A stretch of DNA of 64,000 bases from Nocardia iowensis (GCF_019222765.1 NZ_CP078145.1:5518001-5582000); one strand, 5' to 3'. Shown: positions 8,019 to 17,285, counted from the first letter of the stretch. Numbers and translations: made by a program. Notes: generated from the sequence alone by a model not told the origin.

Positions 8019-9292
8019 GCGATCGCCCCCATGCCGCTGCAGACGGTGTCGACCGCGCCGGTGAGGATGCCGAGACCGTGCTCGAGTTCCTGATCGGTAA
8101 CCGTCAACGGCGGCAACAACTTCACCACCTCGTCGGTGGAACCGGAGGTCTCCACCAGCAAGCCGCGCTCGAAGGCGACCTGGCAGACCTTGCCCGCCTG
8201 CGAGGCGTCGTCGAACACCACGCCGTGCACCAGTCCGCGCCCGCGGGTGGACAGGCCGGGCACGTTGTCGGCCAGCTCGCTGAGCGTCCGGGCGACCCGC
8301 TCACCCTTGGCCAGCGTCGCGGCCTGCAGCGCGCCGTCGGACCAGAAGTGCCGCAAGGCGACTCCGGCCGTGACGAACGCCGGGTTGTTGCCGCGGAAGG
8401 TGCCGTTGTGCTCGCCCGGCGCCCACTGATCGAGTTCGGACTTGAACAGCACCAGCGCCATCGGCAGGCCGTAGCCGCCGATCGACTTCGACAAGGTGAC
8501 GATGTCCGGGGTGATCCCCGCCAGCTCGAACGAGAAGAACGGGCCGGTGCGGCCGCAGCCCATCTGCACGTCGTCGACGATCAGCAGGATCTCCCTGGCC
8601 GCGCAGAGCCCGGCCAGATGCCGAAGCCATTCGGCGCGAGCCACATTGACGCCGCCCTCGCCCTGCACGGTCTCGACGATCACCGCGGCGGGACGGTCGA
8701 AGCCGGACGAGGTGTCGTCCAAAACCTTTTCCATCCACTGGAAGTCGGCGGTGGTGCCGTCGAAGTAACCGTCGTAGGGCATGTGCGCCGCGTGCACCAA
8801 CGGCACACCGGCGCCCGCGCGCTTGGCGGCGTTGCCGGTGACCGACAGCGCGCCCAATGTCATGCCGTGGAAGGCGTTGGTGAAGCTGACGATCGTCTCC
8901 CGCCCGGTGATCTTGCGGGCGAGCTTGAGCGCGGCCTCGACGGCGTTGGCACCCGTCGGCCCGGGGAACTGGACCTTATAGTCCAGGCCGCGGGGCGCGA
9001 AGATGGTGTCGCGCAAGGTGACCAGCAGTTCACGCTTGGCCGAGGTGGACATGTCCAGCCCGTGCGTGATGCCGTCGCCGGCGATGTAGTCCAGCAGCGG
9101 CTGCTTGAGCACGTCGTTGTTGTGGCCGTAGTTCAGTGCGCCCGCGCCCGCGAAGAAGTCGAGGTAGTCCTTGCCGTCCTCGTCGCGTAACCAGCTGCCC
9201 TTGGCCTTGGTGAATACGGTCGGCCAATTGCGGCAGTAGCCGCGCACATTCGATTCGAGACTCTCGAAAATGCTCGTGTCGGCGTTGATCAT
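8015..9292 (-). CDS. ectB: Diaminobutyrate-2-oxoglutarate transaminase EctB
   Basis: 425 residues, PLP-dependent class-III aminotransferase that makes L-2,4-diaminobutyrate from aspartate semialdehyde, the first ectoine step. It begins INADTSIFESLESNVRGYCR, as EctB proteins do. FPGPTGANAVEAALKLAR, FHGMTLGALSVTGN, the PLP-ring Asp in VDDVQMGCGRTG and the Schiff-base lysine in TLSKSIGGYGLPMAL are visible. The true start is the ATG at 9292, with AGGAGG nine bases upstream. The frame runs on upstream but that part is antisense to ectA. ATGA overlaps link it to ectA and ectC. Confidence 0.96.
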   Translation of the reverse strand: MINADTSIFESLESNVRGYCRNWPTVFTKAKGSWLRDEDGKDYLDFFAGAGALNYGHNNDVLKQPLLDYIAGDGITHGLDMSTSAKRELLVTLRDTIFAPRGLDYKVQFPGPTGANAVEAALKLARKITGRETIVSFTNAFHGMTLGALSVTGNAAKRAGAGVPLVHAAHMPYDGYFDGTTADFQWMEKVLDDTSSGFDRPAAVIVETVQGEGGVNVARAEWLRHLAGLCAAREILLIVDDVQMGCGRTGPFFSFELAGITPDIVTLSKSIGGYGLPMALVLFKSELDQWAPGEHNGTFRGNNPAFVTAGVALRHFWSDGALQAATLAKGERVARTLSELADNVPGLSTRGRGLVHGVVFDDASQAGKVCQVAFERGLLVETSGSTDEVVKLLPPLTVTDQELEHGLGILTGAVDTVCSGMGAIA

Positions 9293-9891
9293 CGGTGGTC
9301 CTCCTGCGTGGTGCGAGCGGTCGGTGCGATGAGATAGAGATCCTCGGACGCATGGCTGTCCGGGAAGACGCCCGCGTCGAACAAGGGGCGCTTGGTGATT
9401 CGGGCGTCGCGTCGGCGCGCCACCGAGGTGAACAGGGCGATCGACGCGGCGTTGTCCGGCGAAATCGTCGTCTCCAACGCCGAAACACCCTGGGTCGCAA
9501 CATTGTCCAGCAGCGCGTGCAGCAGCTCCGCGCCAGTGCCCCTGCCCTGCTGCGTCGGATCGACGGCCACCTGCCAGACGAACACCGTGTCCGGTGCCTG
9601 CGGCCGGATGAAGCCGATCACGTAGCCGACGATGCGGCCGTTCAGCTCGGCGACGACCGAGGTGTCCGCGAAGTCGCGACACCACAGCAGGTACGCGTAG
9701 CTCGAATTGGTGTCGAGCACGGTGGAGTCTTTCGCGATCCGCCACATCTGGGCGCCGTCGCCGACGCGTGGCGCGCGCAGGACCACGGCGGGTCCGGTCT
9801 GTTTGCGGGCCGGGGACGAGCCGAGTGCGGCTGCGGCCTGTTCGACACGGGATCGTTCGATCTCCGCGGTGTTCGAGTTTGACGGTGACAT
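9289..9891 (-). CDS. ectA: L-2,4-diaminobutyrate acetyltransferase EctA
   Basis: 200 residues, GNAT acetyltransferase that transfers acetyl to the gamma-amino group of diaminobutyrate. After a 30-residue variable N-terminus come LRAPRVGDGAQMWRIA, YLLWCRDFADTSVVAEL, the acetyl-CoA-binding VDPTQQGRGTGAELLHAL (R/QxxGxG/A) and TISPDNAASIALFTSVAR. The ATG at 9891 has AGGGAG at a good distance, and the upstream in-frame extension is not family-like. First gene of ectABCD. It starts 82 bases after the histidine kinase stop, with a spaced direct repeat in between that may bind the linked response regulator. Confidence 0.94.
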   Translation of the reverse strand: MSPSNSNTAEIERSRVEQAAAALGSSPARKQTGPAVVLRAPRVGDGAQMWRIAKDSTVLDTNSSYAYLLWCRDFADTSVVAELNGRIVGYVIGFIRPQAPDTVFVWQVAVDPTQQGRGTGAELLHALLDNVATQGVSALETTISPDNAASIALFTSVARRRDARITKRPLFDAGVFPDSHASEDLYLIAPTARTTQEDHR

Positions 9892-9962
9892 ACAACTCCC
9901 TGGTCGGTTGCAGTACTTATCCAGGCTTACGAACCAACTTTGAGGTGGCCCGGTCGACTTCA

Positions 9963-9979
9963 TTACGGTTGTGTTACGG
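9963..9979. promoter_or_regulatory. Direct repeat TTACGG-N5-TTACGG before ectA
   Basis: TTACGG (9963-9968) and TTACGG (9974-9979) are eleven bases apart start to start, one helical turn, the normal spacing of OmpR-family half-sites. It overlaps the kinase stop and lies 72 bases upstream of the ectA ATG. A near-identical pair occurs at 11997 upstream of the response regulator gene. Confidence 0.5.
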
Positions 9980-11053
9980 CTCGATTGCGTCGACGCCGGG
10001 CAAGGTGACGCTGAACCGGGCGCCGCCGCCCGGCCGATCGAGGCATTGCACCTGGCCACCGTGCTTGGCGACGGTCTCGGTCACCAGCGCGAGGCCGATT
10101 CCGGTGCCGGTCGCCGAGCGACGGCCGGTGCGCGCGGTCGCGAAACGTTCGAAGATGCGCACGCGGTCCGCGGGTGGCACGCCGGGCCCCGCGTCGTCCA
10201 CCACGATCACCGCCGCGCCGTCGCGCCGATCGGCGGACACCGCCACCACGCCGCCGCCGTGCAAGTCGGCGTTTTGCAGCAGGTTGACCACCGCACGCTC
10301 CAACTCGAGCTTGCGGCCGAGCACGACGACGTCCTCGTCGACGGTCAGCAGATCCGGCGGGTACCGCCGTTCGGCCAGCGTGTGGGTCAGCAGGTCGCGG
10401 ATCGACAGCGGTTCCACGTCGCCGCGATGCATGCCCGCCTCCACCCGCGCCAAGGCCAGCAGATCGTCGAGCAGGCGGCGCAGGTGGTCCACCTCGTCGG
10501 TGACCAGGCCGAGCGCCCGCTGCGATCGTTCCGGCAGATCCTCGCGGTGCCGGTTGAGTACGTCGACACTGGCCATCAGCGTGGTCAGCGGCGTGCGCAG
10601 CTCGTGACTGACATCGCCGAACAGCCGATGCTCGCGCTCGATGCGGCGCTGCAGCGAGTCGACCATGGCGTTGAACGATTCGACGGTGATGGCCAGATCC
10701 TGGTCACGGGTGGCGGGCAGGCGCTGGTCGAGATCGCCGGAAGCGATCCTGGCCGCGGTCCCGGCCAGTTGGTGCAGCGGGGTCAGGACGCGCCTGCTCG
10801 CCCACCAGCCGACTGCGGCGCCGATCGAGGTCACCACCACCGCACAACCGATCAGCACATTGCGCAGCAGGTTCAAATTGGCTTGCAGGTCGGTTTCGCC
10901 GACCTGCGCGCGTTGCAGATAGCTGCGGCTGATGGTGAACACCGACACGACGAGTACCAGCGACATGAGCGCGGCGATCGCCGCGAACATGGCCGTCACC
11001 CGACTACGCAAACTCCAACGTTGCGGATCAAACCAGCGCTCAGCGCTGGACAT
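9974..11053 (-). CDS. Two-component sensor histidine kinase
   Basis: 359 residues. Two membrane helices (about 20-42 and 64-84) enclose a very short external loop of roughly 20 residues. They are followed by a HAMP domain (RRVLTPLHQLAGTAARIASGD), the DHp helix with phospho-acceptor His150 in FGDVSHELRTPLTTL, and a HATPase domain with N-box VVNLLQNADLHGGG, G1 DDAGPGVP and G2 GTGIGLALV. The tiny sensor loop suggests it reads the membrane or a partner protein, not a periplasmic ligand. The ATG at 11053 overlaps the response regulator stop by 14 bases. Layout resembles CseC-type envelope-stress kinases of Streptomyces. Its position directly ahead of ectA suggests osmotic control (inference). Confidence 0.9.
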   Translation of the reverse strand: MSSAERWFDPQRWSLRSRVTAMFAAIAALMSLVLVVSVFTISRSYLQRAQVGETDLQANLNLLRNVLIGCAVVVTSIGAAVGWWASRRVLTPLHQLAGTAARIASGDLDQRLPATRDQDLAITVESFNAMVDSLQRRIEREHRLFGDVSHELRTPLTTLMASVDVLNRHREDLPERSQRALGLVTDEVDHLRRLLDDLLALARVEAGMHRGDVEPLSIRDLLTHTLAERRYPPDLLTVDEDVVVLGRKLELERAVVNLLQNADLHGGGVVAVSADRRDGAAVIVVDDAGPGVPPADRVRIFERFATARTGRRSATGTGIGLALVTETVAKHGGQVQCLDRPGGGARFSVTLPGVDAIEP

Positions 11054-11750
11054 CGAGGCGATAGCCGAGCCCACGCACCGTGACAACGATGCGCGGATCG
11101 GACGGATCCCGTTCGATCTTGGTGCGCAGTCTGCGCATGTGTACGTCGACGATCCGCTCGTCACCGAAAAATCCTTGGTCCCATACGCGTTCGAGCAACA
11201 CGGTGCGGCTGAACACCCGGCCGGGGGCCTCGGCCAGCTCACACAGCAGCCGGAATTCGGTGAGCGTGAGCCGGATCTCCTCGTCGCCGCGGCGGACAAC
11301 GCCGCCGTCCTGCGCGAGCACCAGCGGGGCGTGCGGGTCGGCGTCGAGCACCATCTCCTGCGGTGCGTCCCGCTCGACGGTCAGGCGGGCGCGGCGGCGC
11401 ACGGCACGCATCCGCGCGGTGATTTCCTTGATCTCGAACGGTTTCGTCACGAAGTCGTCGGCGCCAGCCTCCAGCGCGGCCACCACATCGTGGGTGTCGT
11501 CGCGGGCGCTGACCACGATGATCGGCACGTCGTGCTCGCGGCGGATCTCGCGGATGCAGTCGAAGCCGTCCATGCCGCCGAGCATGAGGTCGACGATCAT
11601 CACATCGGGAACGCCATTGCTGCGCAGATGGGTGAGCGCGTCCTCGGCCTCCTCCGCCTCCTCGACGTCGTAGCCTTCGTCTTCCATGGCGAGCCGCAGC
11701 GCACCACGGACCCGGTCGTCGTCTTCAACGATCATCAGGTTCGCGCTCAA
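11040..11750 (-). CDS. OmpR/PhoB-family response regulator
   Basis: 236 residues. Receiver domain with the acidic pair EDDD (9-12), phospho-acceptor Asp54 in MIVDLMLGGMDG, and Lys103 in FVTKPFE, then a winged-helix DNA-binding domain ending RTKIERDPSDPRIVVTVRGLGYRL. It starts with TTG at 11750, supported by AAGGGATAGG three bases upstream. The first in-frame ATG (11735) would remove part of beta-1 and has no ribosome site. Cotranscribed with the histidine kinase, ahead of ectABCD. Sequence style is close to CseB-type regulators. The repeat at 11997 may be its own operator. Confidence 0.92.
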   Translation of the reverse strand: MSANLMIVEDDDRVRGALRLAMEDEGYDVEEAEEAEDALTHLRSNGVPDVMIVDLMLGGMDGFDCIREIRREHDVPIIVVSARDDTHDVVAALEAGADDFVTKPFEIKEITARMRAVRRRARLTVERDAPQEMVLDADPHAPLVLAQDGGVVRRGDEEIRLTLTEFRLLCELAEAPGRVFSRTVLLERVWDQGFFGDERIVDVHMRRLRTKIERDPSDPRIVVTVRGLGYRLDVQR

Positions 11751-12127
11751 ATACCTATCCCTTTACAGACACGCGGACCCGCGTCACGGTGCGGAGATCG
11801 CATCCCCATACCGACGCGACATTCCGCTTGTTCGAGCACCTTGCCGACCACCCAGGTACCCGAACAAACCGTTCGGTAAACGTGGATCGGACGCTCGTTC
11901 AGTAGCCGGTGAGCCCGATCACCCATCGCCGCGAGAGCGACGAGCGAGTGTTCAGCGTCTGGCTGGCTACTCCTCCACACTGGTCCCGCGGGAGTCGTTA
12001 CGCAACCGTTACGTGATGTCCGACACATTCTCTTTGCGAGCTGTTCATCTGTCTCACCGGGTCGGGCACGTCACGCTCCGGCCACCGAGCCGATGAAACA
12101 ATCCCTGGCACAGTCTCTTTCGAAACT
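11751..12127. other. Divergent control region between response regulator and ctpI
   Basis: No convincing gene. It carries the direct repeat at 11997-12013 and leads into the ctpI promoter. A 93-codon minus-strand frame at 11747-12028 lacks a ribosome site and recognisable features. Confidence 0.4.
11997..12013. promoter_or_regulatory. Direct repeat GTTACG-N5-GTTACG upstream of the response regulator
   Basis: Two GTTACG half-sites (11997-12002, 12008-12013) are eleven bases apart. The core TTACG-N6-TTACG is the same as at 9963 in front of ectA, in the same orientation. It fits a tandem OmpR-type site. It lies 247 bases from the regulator TTG and 149 from the ctpI ATG, so either could be controlled. 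Confidence 0.5.
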
Positions 12128-12152
12128 GTTTGCGGCAATCGGCCCTGGGTAG
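12128..12152 (+). promoter_or_regulatory. SigF/SigB-like promoter of ctpI
   Basis: GTTTG-N14-GGGTAG. The -10 ends nine bases before the ATG at 12162, implying a leaderless or nearly leaderless transcript. Matches the pattern of eleven other sites in the window. Confidence 0.6.
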
Positions 12153-12161
12153 CTGCCCGGT

Positions 12162-15100
12162 ATGGGGTTTTCGGTAGGTGACGTACGGGCGCCGTGGTGG
12201 TTGGAGGCGCCCGCTAGCGCGATGGTGAAAGCGGCGAAGACCGGGGCGGTGCTGACCGTCGGCGTGGGGTTGAAAGTGGCCGAAGCGCCGCTGCACGCAC
12301 TCGAATCCGGGGCGAAGGCGGTCGAGGCGCCGCTGCACGCACTGGAGTCCGGCGCGCACGCCGCGGCGGACGGATTGGCGTTGCTGCAACCCGGGCCGGA
12401 GACGACGTTGCGCGAGGAACTTGCCGCGCTGGTCGATCCGCACGCCGAACGGTCCCAGCGGCGGGTCGCGCTGCACGACGACCGGGCGACGGTGGAGGTC
12501 CGCGGGCTGGCGTCGAGCAAGAGCGCGGCCGTCGCGCGGGCACTGGCCAAGAAGCTGGACCGCCGCGGCGATGTGCGCTGGTGGCGGGTCAACGCGGTGA
12601 CCGGGCGGGTGGTCGCCGCCTTGGCCGATGGCGCCGAGGACCTGCCCGAGTTGCTCGAAGCCATCGAAGAGGTCGAGGCCGAGACCCACGTCGACGACCT
12701 GGACTGGAGCCGCACGGTCGAATACCCGGCCGACCGGGAACCGTTGCTGGCGGCCGGAATTCAGGTCGCGGGCGATATCTGCGCGATCGCCTTGTCGACG
12801 GCGGGGGCGGTGCTGCCGCTGCGCGGCCCCGCCGGGATGTTGCGATCGGTCGCTTCCGTCGTCGATACCCAGCCGCGGCTGCGCAGGCAGTTGGAACACC
12901 GGTTGGGACGTACCAGAGCCGACCTGCTGCTCAGCATCGCGAACGCGGTCGGCAACGCGTTCGGTACCCAGGCGTCCGAGGGCGTGGCGAATCTCGTCGC
13001 GGACACCGCGCAACGCAGTTTCACCCTGGCCGAGGCGGTGGCCAGGCACCTCCAGTGGCAGCAGTGGGAGCCCGCGCTGAGCCGGCGCCCGGCCGCCGCG
13101 GTGTCCGATCCGCTGCCGCCGTACACCCGGCCGGGCACCCTGCCGCAGGGGCCGGTCGAACGCGTCGCGGACGAAGCGGCGACCGGCTCGACCGTCGGTG
13201 CCGTGGCCGCGGCACTCGGCGGCCGCGGCCTGTCCGGGTCCGCGGATATCTTGGCACTCGGTGCGCCGAAGGCCGCCAGGGCGGGCCGGGAGGTGTTCGC
13301 CGCCACCGTGTCCACCGCCCTTTCCCGCGACGGAGTGCTGACGTTGCATCCGGCGATGTGGCGGCGGCTGGACCGATTGTCCGCGTTGGTGATCGACGGG
13401 GAGGCGTTGCTGACCAGCCGCCGGATGGTGCTGGATGCGGAGGGCGGCGACGAGTGGCCCGCGGCGCGGGTATGGAGCGCCGCCCAACGATTGCTGTGGG
13501 CCTCGGCCGATGAACCGGACGCGCGGCAGAGCAAGCTCCGCCTGGTACACCCCGGCACCGGAACCCGGGACCGCGGCGCCACGCTGCGCCCGGTGTGGCG
13601 CGAGCTGCGCGAGGGCGACCATACCGTCGGACGGGTGCTCGTCGGCCGCGAGCTCGATCGCCGCGCGCACGCGGTGCTGAGCGAGGCGCGCAACGCGGGT
13701 CTGCGGGTGATCCTGGTCGGCGGCCAGGATGCGGCCGAATTGTGCGCGCTGGCGGATGAATTCATTTCCAACGGGGTGTCGCTGAGCAAACTGGTCCAGG
13801 GCTTGCAGCAGGACGGGCATGCGGTAGCCGTGCTGAGTCCGCGGGCGCACAAGGCCATGTTCTGGGCGGATGTGGCCATCGGCCTGGTGAGTCGCGACAA
13901 CGGCGAAGCACAGGTGCCGTGGAGCGCCGATGTGGTCTGCCGGGAGCTGACCCAGGTGCACCGGGTACTCGCCGCGATCACGCCCGCCCGGCAGGTGAGT
14001 GAGCGGGGCCGGTCACTGGCGCTGTCGGCGTGCGCACTCGGCGGCCTACTGCTCGTCGCCGCACCCGGCGCGGCGGGTCGGCTGTCACCGATGACCGCCG
14101 CGCAGTACACCGGCGTGCTGAACGGCGCGCTCACCGGTTGGCGGGTCGCCAGGATGCGGCCACCCGCGGTGCTGGCACCACTGCTGCCATGGCACGCGCT
14201 CGAGCCAGGCGAAGTGCTGAGCCGGTTGCCCGATCCAGGTCCGGTCGAGGAGCGTCCGGAACCGGGCGGGCAGGGCCGCATCGGCGCACTGACGCCACTG
14301 GTTCCGATGACATCGTTCCTGCACCACCTACGCCGCGAGCTGGCCGATCCACTCACCCCGATTCTCGGTGTCGGCGCCGTCGCCACGGCGATCCTGGGGG
14401 CGCCGTCGGACGCGGTGCTGCTCTCGTCGGTGCTCGCGGTCAACGCGGTCGTGTCGGCCCGGCAACGGCAGCGGGCGGAGGGTGCGTTGCATCGGCTGCT
14501 GGAGGGTGAACAGCTCACCGGTCGCCTGGTCGGCCGCGACGCGGTGCAGAACTTCGACGGGGGCGAGAACGTCGTGCCCGCCGATCGGCTCGCGGTCGGT
14601 GATCTGCTGCTGGTCCGGGCCGGTGACGTGGTCCCCGCCGACGCGCGCCTGCTGCGCGTCGAAGATCTGGAGGTGGACGAGTCCGGCCTGACCGGCGAAT
14701 CGGTGACCGTGTCCAAGCGGACCGCCGCCACGCCGGGCGCCGTGCTCGGCGAGCGCGCCTGCATGGTGTTCGAGGGCAGCACGGTCGTCAACGGGACCGG
14801 GCTCGCGGTGGTCGTCGCGGTCGGCGACGACACCCAGGCCGGGCGGGCGACCGCGGGTGCGATGCCGCCCGAAAAGGGTGGTGTACAAGCACAATTGCGG
14901 CAGCTGACCGATCGCGCCCTGCCGCTCACGCTGGCGGGCGGCGGCGTCGTCACCGTGCTGGGGATGTTGCGCGGCAGGCTGCTGCGCACCGCCATCGCCG
15001 ACGGAGTCGCGGTCGCGGTGGCCGCGGTGCCGGAAGGATTGCCGTTGGTCGCCACGGTTGCCCAGCTGGCGGCGGCCCGGCGCCTGTCCCGACACGGTGT

Positions 15101-16781
15101 GCTGGTTCGGGCCAGCCGCACCGTCGAGGCGCTCGGCCGGGTCGACACCCTGTGCTTCGACAAGACCGGCACGCTGACCGAGGGACGGCTACGCCTGGTG
15201 ACGGTGGCGGACCTGAACGAGCAGTGGAACCCCGACGCCGATGCCGACGACGCCCGCAGGTTGCTGCGCGCCGCCGCCCGCGCCTGCCCCGATCCGGCCG
15301 AGGGCCCGGTCGTGCACGCCACCGACCGCGCCGTCCTGGAGGCCGCGGAGATCCTCGGCGACGACGCCCACAAATGGGATCCGATCGAGGAGATCCCGTT
15401 CGAATCCAACCGCGGCTACGCCGCCGCACTCGGTCACACCACCCACCGGCTCCGCCTGGTGGTCAAAGGCGCCCCCGAGGTGGTGCTGCGGCGCTGCACC
15501 CGGGTGCGACAGGGTGAACCGGTGCCGCTGACCGACGAGATCCGCGAGCGTGCCGAGCGGGTGATCCAGGATCTGGCCCGGCAGGGCCTGCGCGTGCTGG
15601 TGGTCGCCCGCCGCGATCTGTCCGAGACCCCCGCCGACATGGAGGGGGCGGTCGGAGAACTCACCCTGCTCGGCTTCCTCGGGCTGGCCGATACGCCGCG
15701 GCCACAGACCTACCCGTTGGTGAACGCCTTGCAGCGCAACGGAATCAGTGTGCGAATGATCACCGGTGATCATCCGGCGACCGCTGCGGCGGTGGCCGAG
15801 CAACTCGGTATCGAGGTCGGTTCGGTCGCCACCGGCGCGGATCTCAATCGGCTCGATGAATCCGCCCAGGCCGACCTCATCGAGCGCAGCACTGTGTTCG
15901 CGCGGGTCGATCCGGAGCAGAAGGTGCGCATCGTCGCCGCGCTGCGCCGCGCCGGTCACGTGGTCGGCATGACCGGCGACGGCGCGAACGACGCCGCCGC
16001 CATCCGCACCGCCGACGTCGGCATCGGTATGGCCGCCCACGGTTCGGCCGCCGCACGCAATGCCGCCGACCTCGTGCTCACCCGGCCGGATCCGCTGGCG
16101 CTGCTGCACGCGCTCGTCGAGGGACGCGGCATGTGGCAGCGGGTCACCGACGCCGTCGGCGTGCTGGTCGGCGGCAACGCGGGCGAGGTGGCATTCACGC
16201 TGTACGGAACCGGGGTGAGTGGACAGGCCCCGCTCGGAACACGGCAGTTCCTGCTGGTGAACATGCTCACCGATATGTTCCCCGCGATGGCGCTGGCGCT
16301 CTCCCCCGACGGCACCGGGCTCGATCCGGACACCGCCGACGATCCACAGGCGCAAGCCGAACAGCGGGCCGCCCAACTCGCCGAGATCCCGCCCGCCCAG
16401 CTCGGCAGCGACCTGCTCCGCACCCTTGCGGTGCGCGGAATCGCCACGGCCACCGGCGCTTCCATCGCCTGGACGCTCGGCCGCTACACCGGAACCAAGC
16501 GTCGCGCCGAGACGATCGGTCTGGTCGCGCTGATCGGCACCCAGCTCGGCCAGACGCTCATCTCCGGTCGGCACAGCCCGCTGGTCTGGCTCACCATCGC
16601 GGCGAGCGGCGCCGTCCTCGGCGCGGTGGTCATGACGCCCGGTCTCTGCCACTACTTCGGTTGCACTCCGCTCGGCCCGGTTGGCTGGACCATCGCCACC
16701 AGCTCGGCGGTGGCGGCCACCGCGGGCGCCGCGGTGCTGCCGCGCCTGCTGCCCGCGAGCCTCAACCCGGCCGAGGGATAA
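12162..16781 (+). CDS. ctpI: CtpI-type cation-transporting P-type ATPase
   Basis: 1539 residues, similar to the very long mycobacterial CtpI. P2-like ATPase core: actuator motif TGES (about 844), phosphorylation motif DKTGTLTEG with Asp1000, hinge MTGDGANDAAAIRTADVG (about 1269), and membrane helix 4 with PEGLPLVATV. About 680 residues precede the core, far more than in ordinary P-ATPases. Near the start the peptide APLHALESGA occurs twice, 14 residues apart. Two predicted hydrophobic stretches occur before the actuator (around 620-650) and several after the hinge. The transported ion is not known for CtpI and no N-terminal metal-binding CxxC is seen. Driven by a SigF-like promoter and ended by a strong hairpin. 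Confidence 0.88.
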   Translation: MGFSVGDVRAPWWLEAPASAMVKAAKTGAVLTVGVGLKVAEAPLHALESGAKAVEAPLHALESGAHAAADGLALLQPGPETTLREELAALVDPHAERSQRRVALHDDRATVEVRGLASSKSAAVARALAKKLDRRGDVRWWRVNAVTGRVVAALADGAEDLPELLEAIEEVEAETHVDDLDWSRTVEYPADREPLLAAGIQVAGDICAIALSTAGAVLPLRGPAGMLRSVASVVDTQPRLRRQLEHRLGRTRADLLLSIANAVGNAFGTQASEGVANLVADTAQRSFTLAEAVARHLQWQQWEPALSRRPAAAVSDPLPPYTRPGTLPQGPVERVADEAATGSTVGAVAAALGGRGLSGSADILALGAPKAARAGREVFAATVSTALSRDGVLTLHPAMWRRLDRLSALVIDGEALLTSRRMVLDAEGGDEWPAARVWSAAQRLLWASADEPDARQSKLRLVHPGTGTRDRGATLRPVWRELREGDHTVGRVLVGRELDRRAHAVLSEARNAGLRVILVGGQDAAELCALADEFISNGVSLSKLVQGLQQDGHAVAVLSPRAHKAMFWADVAIGLVSRDNGEAQVPWSADVVCRELTQVHRVLAAITPARQVSERGRSLALSACALGGLLLVAAPGAAGRLSPMTAAQYTGVLNGALTGWRVARMRPPAVLAPLLPWHALEPGEVLSRLPDPGPVEERPEPGGQGRIGALTPLVPMTSFLHHLRRELADPLTPILGVGAVATAILGAPSDAVLLSSVLAVNAVVSARQRQRAEGALHRLLEGEQLTGRLVGRDAVQNFDGGENVVPADRLAVGDLLLVRAGDVVPADARLLRVEDLEVDESGLTGESVTVSKRTAATPGAVLGERACMVFEGSTVVNGTGLAVVVAVGDDTQAGRATAGAMPPEKGGVQAQLRQLTDRALPLTLAGGGVVTVLGMLRGRLLRTAIADGVAVAVAAVPEGLPLVATVAQLAAARRLSRHGVLVRASRTVEALGRVDTLCFDKTGTLTEGRLRLVTVADLNEQWNPDADADDARRLLRAAARACPDPAEGPVVHATDRAVLEAAEILGDDAHKWDPIEEIPFESNRGYAAALGHTTHRLRLVVKGAPEVVLRRCTRVRQGEPVPLTDEIRERAERVIQDLARQGLRVLVVARRDLSETPADMEGAVGELTLLGFLGLADTPRPQTYPLVNALQRNGISVRMITGDHPATAAAVAEQLGIEVGSVATGADLNRLDESAQADLIERSTVFARVDPEQKVRIVAALRRAGHVVGMTGDGANDAAAIRTADVGIGMAAHGSAAARNAADLVLTRPDPLALLHALVEGRGMWQRVTDAVGVLVGGNAGEVAFTLYGTGVSGQAPLGTRQFLLVNMLTDMFPAMALALSPDGTGLDPDTADDPQAQAEQRAAQLAEIPPAQLGSDLLRTLAVRGIATATGASIAWTLGRYTGTKRRAETIGLVALIGTQLGQTLISGRHSPLVWLTIAASGAVLGAVVMTPGLCHYFGCTPLGPVGWTIATSSAVAATAGAAVLPRLLPASLNPAEG

Positions 16782-16803
16782 ATCGGGCTGTACACACGGC
16801 AAA

Positions 16804-16835
16804 GGCTCTGTGACCGTCCATTCGGTCACAGAGCC
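16804..16835. terminator. Terminator hairpin after ctpI
   Basis: Perfect 13-bp stem GGCTCTGTGACCG/CGGTCACAGAGCC with a 6-base loop, 22 bases past the ctpI stop. It probably also serves the convergent gene at 16890. Confidence 0.8.
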
Positions 16836-16889
16836 CTTCGAAAGGTCAGTCCGGCGCTAGATCAGCCCGACGCTCGGCGCGTCCAGCGC

Positions 16890-17285
16890 TCAGTGGTCCT
16901 CGCGAGTCGGGCGTTCCAGGCGGTTGAAATTGCTCGGTGTCCCGTCGGGGCGCCGGTCCTGGTAGCGGAAATGCAGGTGGCGCGCGTCGAAGGTGGCGAA
17001 CCATTCGTCCCAATCCACCGGTCGCAGCACCGCGCCGCCGTATCCGGGAAAGTCGAAGCGCAGCACGCCCAGTCGCCCGTTGTATTCACTGCCGGGCATG
17101 GTGGCGGGCCGCGCGCCGCGCCGCTCCGCCCACTGCCGGATGATGTCGTGATTCCTGGTGACGCGCGTCCGGTTCAAAGTCCCGAGGCGCGTGGCGTCCA
17201 TCCGCTCGAGCGATTGAAATTGTGGCGACGTCGCGCTTCCCGATCCGGCGTACGGATTCCGGGTGCGTAGTCGGTGGTCGTTCAT
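16890..17285 (-). CDS. Small conserved actinobacterial protein, function unknown
   Basis: 131 residues, soluble. The middle and C-terminal parts (TRNHDIIRQWAERRGARPAT, LGVLRFDFPGYGG, DWDEWFATFDARHLHFRYQD) match a short conserved actinobacterial family often mislabelled as 1,4-alpha-glucan branching enzyme; it contains no glycoside hydrolase domain. The N-terminal 40 residues are polar and variable. The ATG at 17285 has CAGGAG at a good distance; the frame extends upstream only as antisense of the proline-rich gene. A near-consensus SigF promoter lies 48 bases upstream, so it is likely a stress protein. Biochemical role unknown. Confidence 0.72.
   Translation of the reverse strand: MNDHRLRTRNPYAGSGSATSPQFQSLERMDATRLGTLNRTRVTRNHDIIRQWAERRGARPATMPGSEYNGRLGVLRFDFPGYGGAVLRPVDWDEWFATFDARHLHFRYQDRRPDGTPSNFNRLERPTREDH

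Noticed and set aside
6261..8093. Long plus-strand frame (610 codons) over the ectC/ectD region
   Set aside because: It is the reverse complement of clear ectC and ectD genes and reads as Arg/Gly-rich sequence without features.
11747..12028. 93-codon minus-strand frame upstream of the response regulator
   Set aside because: No ribosome site, no domain, and it contains the direct-repeat site.
12761..15409. 882-codon minus-strand frame
   Set aside because: Antisense to ctpI; Ser/Arg/Thr-rich translation typical of a GC-rich shadow.
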